Assembly (NCBI GenBank): GCA_031082155.1
Contig: JAVHLL010000019.1
Coordinates: 1-54,913 of the forward strand
Length of the DNA stretch: 54,913 bases
Reading direction: 5' to 3'
From: Thermodesulfovibrionales bacterium
GTDB lineage: Bacteria > Nitrospirota > Thermodesulfovibrionia > Thermodesulfovibrionales > SM23-35
The notes beneath the pieces were generated by a model. It was not told the origin of the DNA. It searched no databases and saw only the letters and a list, made by a program, of their open reading frames with translations. Within the stretch, counting starts at the first letter, position 1; each line of letters begins with the position of its first letter. Shown one piece after another: positions 52,125 to 54,913 of the stretch. Both the position numbers and the translations under genes were made by a program.

Positions 52125-52889
52125 ATGTATCCTAAATTAATTGAAATCGGCCCTCTCACAATACACACCTACGGGTTTCTCATCGCAATAGGATTTCTCG
52201 TCGGCCTCTGGTTGGCCATAAGACAGGCAACAAGAGAAGGCATTTCCCCGGCAAAGATCATTGACCTCGGGTTCTACATCCTTCTCGCCGCGATTATCGG
52301 TTCCCGGCTCTTCTTTGTGGTAATCAACCTTGATCACTACCTGAGCAATCCTCTTGATATCTTCAAGATATGGGAAGGTGGCCTGGTATTCTACGGGGGT
52401 GTTCTCCTTGCAATACCCACGGTCATCTGGTATGTGAGGAAAAATAATCTGGCACTGTGGCAGACAGCAGACATCTTTGCCCCTTCGATTGCAATAGGTC
52501 ATGTTTTTGGAAGGCTTGGCTGTTTTGCAGCGGGATGCTGTTATGGCAAGACTGCCCAGACACTGCCATGGGGTGTCATATTCACCGACCCCTTTTGTCT
52601 TGCCCCGACAGACGTGCTTCTGCATCCCACTCAACTCTATGAGTCGGCGGGAGAGCTGATTATTTTTTTCATTCTTATTGTGTTAAGGAGATATAAATCT
52701 TTTAACGGCCAGATCTTCATGACATACCTTCTCCTCTATTCAGTCCTCAGGTTTGTTGTCGAATTCTTCAGAGGCGACATTGCAAGGGGATTTCTGATTG
52801 CAGATATCTCTGTTTCGCAGTCAATAAGCGCAGGAATGTTCCTTGTTGCGATTATTGGATTGATTATCCTGAAACGACAGAACGCTTAG
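52125..52889 (+). CDS. lgt: Prolipoprotein diacylglyceryl transferase
   Basis: 254 residues with seven membrane helices. It attaches diacylglycerol to the cysteine of prolipoproteins. Motifs include HTYGFLIAIGFLVGLWLA (about 12), IWEGGLVFYGGVL, the essential GHVFGRLGCFAAGCCYG (about 126-142), HPTQLYES and RFVVEFFRGD. The AAAAAGG upstream supports ATG 52125. Together with lspA it forms the first two steps of lipoprotein maturation. It ends two bases before the convergent YgbA-family gene. Confidence 0.97.
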   Translation: MYPKLIEIGPLTIHTYGFLIAIGFLVGLWLAIRQATREGISPAKIIDLGFYILLAAIIGSRLFFVVINLDHYLSNPLDIFKIWEGGLVFYGGVLLAIPTVIWYVRKNNLALWQTADIFAPSIAIGHVFGRLGCFAAGCCYGKTAQTLPWGVIFTDPFCLAPTDVLLHPTQLYESAGELIIFFILIVLRRYKSFNGQIFMTYLLLYSVLRFVVEFFRGDIARGFLIADISVSQSISAGMFLVAIIGLIILKRQNA

Positions 52890-52891
52890 CT

Positions 52892-53239
52892 TTATTTCTC
52901 AGATCTCTTTTTTCCCGGCAGCTTCCGGAATCCATCGAGAAAATGAAAAAATGCCAGGATTGGAGAACGGTATATCATTCGCGGCCCGGCATAACGCATC
53001 ACCTGCTTTATTTTTACCCGCATATCAGGCTTATAACAGTGGATACTGCAGTTGGCGCAGGTCGGTTTCTTCTCCCTGAACGGGCATCTCCCAAGACGCC
53101 TGCGGGCATATTCACGGAGTTCGCTGCACGCCGGGCAGAGAGCATCACACGTGCCATGCTGACCGTGGCAGTAAATAGACACCATTGCTTCAACTGTCTT
53201 CTGCTCACGAAGTGTTCTGTAGGTTCCGCCGTTCGTCAT
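52892..53239 (-). CDS. YgbA-family (nitrous oxide-stimulated promoter) protein
   Basis: 115 residues with the family pattern REQKTVEAMVSIYCHGQHGT near the start, LCPACSELREYARRRLGRCPF, and KPTCANCSIHCYKPDMRVKI with MRYAGPRMIY near the end. Seven or eight cysteines in CxxC and CxxCxxxxC spacings suggest a metal or Fe-S site. In enterobacteria ygbA is controlled by the nitric-oxide sensor NsrR and helps growth under NO stress. I chose ATG 53239, which follows AGGGAGAG; an in-frame ATG ten codons earlier (53269) has none. It is divergent from an MFS gene. Confidence 0.85.
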   Translation of the reverse strand: MTNGGTYRTLREQKTVEAMVSIYCHGQHGTCDALCPACSELREYARRRLGRCPFREKKPTCANCSIHCYKPDMRVKIKQVMRYAGPRMIYRSPILAFFHFLDGFRKLPGKKRSEK

Positions 53240-53288
53240 GAGAATTATTCTCTCCCTTATTTTACCCATAAGACCGCAGAAAAATATC

Positions 53289-53294
53289 TATAAT
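53289..53294 (+). promoter_or_regulatory. -10 box before the 11-codon leader ORF
   Basis: TATAAT at 53289-53294 is followed by seven bases and the ATG at 53302. No clear -35 box at the usual distance. Confidence 0.4.
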
Positions 53295-53301
53295 AAGAGG
53301 T

Positions 53302-53337
53302 ATGGCTGGAATTCCAATTCAGGGAAAGCATCCTTAA
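53302..53337 (+). CDS. Possible 11-codon leader peptide upstream of the MFS gene
   Basis: The frame encodes MAGIPIQGKHP and its stop TAA shares bases with the ATG of the MFS gene (TAATG). AAGAGG lies a few bases before the ATG, and the -10 box is seven bases away. It may couple translation to the MFS gene or be a chance frame. No regulatory codons are repeated in it. Confidence 0.35.
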   Translation: MAGIPIQGKHP

Positions 53338-54698
53338 TGGCAAGCCTAAAAAAAGACAAAGGTCTTAAGAAGATATTTCGGTTATCTGTATTATCGGGAA
53401 TTTTCAGCCAGATCTTCAGCACACTCTCCGGTCCGGGGTCGGCATTTCTGACGAAATTTGCACTTATGCTGAATGCGACACCCCTTCAATTCGCCATCCT
53501 CTCTGCAATAGGCCAGATCTCTCAGATCTTCCAGCCTCTCGGTGCATTTGTAACGAAAAGTCGCACGAAAAGAAAAGGCGTTGTTCTTACACTCCAATTC
53601 TTTGGTTGCGGGCTAGTACTTTGTTACGGAACACTTCCATTTGTTTTTACCGCCGGGCAATCGATTCACGTGTTACTCATCCTCCTCTTTCTCAGCGTCT
53701 CCCTCCTGTCAATTGCCGGTAATGCATGGATTGGCTGGATAACGGACGTTGTGCCACTGAGAGTGAGGGGACGCTTTTTCTCGACCCTTTCGCAGTATGT
53801 GATGCTTACCGCTGTCGGCGTGGGGTACGGATTCAGCCTCTTCATTGACCATTTCAGCACAGGAGCCAATCAGGGCCTATTTGCATGGGAGGCTGTCTTT
53901 TTCACCCCTACCAATTTGCCTTTGGGTTTTGCGATTATATTTTTCGTAGCAGTTGTCGCTGCTCTCTCCGGGTTAGGTGTACTTTCACGGCTGCCGGAAA
54001 AAGAGAAAAAGATTGAAGAGGGAAGCACCGCAGGGTTGTTTTTCCTTCCGATGAAAGACAATAATTTCAGAAAGTTTTTATTCTACAACTGCTGGTGGAT
54101 GCTTGCGGTTGGGATAGGTGCGCCGTTCTGGCAACCCTTCATGTTGCAGAAGCTCCACATGTCGCTTTTTGAGGTACAGATTTACAGCAGCATAAACATT
54201 GCAGCCGCTGTACTGGTCTTGCGGTTATGGGGAAGGATTATTGATGTTTATGGAAACAGAACCGCTATGCGGTTTATTATTCTGCTCGGGGGGTTCAACC
54301 CTATAGTATGGCTCTTTGTGACTCCTCACAACTATATAGTCTTATACCTTGAGGCGATCACATCGGGGATCATGTGGGCAGGTGCAGGCTTGGTCGCGAC
54401 AAACTTTGTCCTTTCAATAGCGCCGAACGAGAAAAGCCAGATATACTCCGGAGTATCCGGCGCATTTGCCGGCCTTGCGATGATGACGACGATGCTCGCG
54501 TCAGGAGCCTTCCTTCCTCAGCAACTTCAAATTGGGAGTCTTCATCTAGAACCTGAGCAGGTACTTTTCGGTTTCACCGGAATCGCACGGTGGAGTGCCC
54601 AGATACCTCTTTCTCTGGTTCGCGAACCGAAGGCCAGGCCTGTCAGCGAGGTGATCACCTTCTTCATCAGGGAAATCAAGCTAAGGGTTATGAAATAG
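53337..54698 (+). CDS. Major facilitator superfamily transporter
   Basis: 453 residues with about twelve membrane helices. The conserved loop between helices 2 and 3 reads TKSRTKRKGVVLTLQF, a variant of the MFS motif A. GWITDVVPLRVRGRFFSTLSQ (about 130-150) is characteristic of a bacterial MFS subfamily of unknown substrate. The central loop (EKEKKIEEGSTAG) separates two halves, and RIIDVYGNRTAMRFI is the second-half motif. ATG 53337 follows AGGGAA. An upstream in-frame extension lacks a ribosome site. The substrate cannot be predicted; the partner of the divergent YgbA gene is not known to be a transporter. Confidence 0.88.
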   Translation: MASLKKDKGLKKIFRLSVLSGIFSQIFSTLSGPGSAFLTKFALMLNATPLQFAILSAIGQISQIFQPLGAFVTKSRTKRKGVVLTLQFFGCGLVLCYGTLPFVFTAGQSIHVLLILLFLSVSLLSIAGNAWIGWITDVVPLRVRGRFFSTLSQYVMLTAVGVGYGFSLFIDHFSTGANQGLFAWEAVFFTPTNLPLGFAIIFFVAVVAALSGLGVLSRLPEKEKKIEEGSTAGLFFLPMKDNNFRKFLFYNCWWMLAVGIGAPFWQPFMLQKLHMSLFEVQIYSSINIAAAVLVLRLWGRIIDVYGNRTAMRFIILLGGFNPIVWLFVTPHNYIVLYLEAITSGIMWAGAGLVATNFVLSIAPNEKSQIYSGVSGAFAGLAMMTTMLASGAFLPQQLQIGSLHLEPEQVLFGFTGIARWSAQIPLSLVREPKARPVSEVITFFIREIKLRVMK

Positions 54699-54700
54699 CA

Positions 54701-54811
54701 GTGGCCTTGCTCTTGTATCTTCTAGCCCTACTCTCTGAGTGTAGTGAGAAACAACAGCTTGGCGGAACTGCTGAAGACCCCGCAAAAACTGCGCCTGGAG
54801 TGAAATACTAA
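54701..54811 (+). CDS. Possible tiny exported protein at the window end
   Basis: A 36-codon frame beginning GTG: a leucine-rich stretch (ALLLYLLALLSEC), then SEKQQLGGTAEDPAKTAPGVKY, read in two parts. It looks like a short signal sequence with a small hydrophilic tail and a Cys at residue 13. The ribosome site is weak (AAGGG about 14 bases before). It may be a real small lipoprotein or noise. The last 100 bases of the window hold no other gene I can support. Confidence 0.25.
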   Translation: MALLLYLLALLSECSEKQQLGGTAEDPAKTAPGVKY

Positions 54812-54913
54812 GGTATATGTGCGACAGTGAGGGGTAGTAGATCATTCTGCACAGGCATAGGTAGCGTAAAATCTTCTGTGTAAAAATCTTGAGGTAAAAA
54901 ATAAAAGGGTGTA

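Noticed and set aside
1-54913. CRISPR arrays, rRNA and tRNA genes
   Set aside because: I saw no regularly spaced direct repeats, no rRNA signature and no cloverleaf I could support by eye; a tRNA search program would be decisive.

Overview
The window is a chromosomal segment of a Gram-negative, anaerobic or microaerobic bacterium with moderate to fairly low GC. Two lipopolysaccharide heptosyltransferases and several lipoproteins show an outer membrane. A 13-haem cytochrome c with a b-type membrane partner, a RamA-like corrinoid-activation protein, a lysC-cimA pair, a basic-tail desulforedoxin-like protein and a bacterial type IIC P-ATPase would fit the Nitrospirota (Thermodesulfovibrionia-like) or a neighbouring deep-branching phylum. 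That placement is inferred from gene content; no rRNA gene is present to test it.

Layout. 1-700: a small ribbon-helix-helix gene pair that looks like a toxin-antitoxin module, beside a possible insertion-sequence end. 956-2620: proS (minus), divergent from a long plus-strand run (2742-7346) of greA, pyrK, pyrD, a SAM hydrolase, a small lipoprotein, a nitroreductase and an ankyrin lipoprotein. 7475-9008: coaE-ribF. 9187-11409: rpmE, a strong terminator, a DUF1385 membrane protein and prfA. 11569-13090: a DsbC-like lipoprotein and a single-domain receiver. 13196-16695 (minus): universal stress protein and type IIC-like P-ATPase in one overlapping operon. 17052-19651: a heptosyltransferase II/GmhB fusion and heptosyltransferase I, converging on ilvBN (minus, 19614-21845). 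22245-23591: a class II aldolase-like protein.

23.6-26.2 kb is an accessory patch with an AT-rich methyltransferase, two attC-like imperfect palindromes around a RelBE-type module, and truA. 26276-28268 (minus): CBS protein, PhoU-like DUF47 and Pit transporter. 28613-30073: peptidyl-prolyl isomerase and ChaN-like protein. 30155-32517 (minus): 13-haem cytochrome and cytochrome b. 32785-34343: rhomboid protease and a zinc-ribbon/receiver protein. 34428-36478: CIRCE-controlled groES-groEL. 36570-38688: mltG and ispG. 38948-42625 (minus): DUF3617 lipoprotein, cimA, lysC and the desulforedoxin-like protein. 42779-44647: RamA-like protein. 44678-45882 (minus): panC and a thioredoxin-fold protein. 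46066-52889: RseC-like protein, EF-G paralogue, ileS, lspA and lgt. 52892-54811: YgbA-family protein (minus), an MFS transporter behind an 11-codon leader ORF, and perhaps a tiny terminal ORF.

Most of the window is conserved housekeeping DNA. The less ordinary signals are: (1) several promoters whose -10 box sits only 5-8 nt before a start codon, suggesting leaderless mRNAs; (2) three copies of a roughly 120-180 bp element with TTTATAAA-containing terminal inverted repeats, which looks like a MITE family; (3) attC-like sites around a toxin-antitoxin pair with no integrase in view; (4) a 162 bp element with 26 bp inverted ends upstream of the heptosyltransferase fusion; and (5) several unusual domain combinations or degenerate domains. 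I did not find a clearly new multi-gene defence or biosynthetic system.
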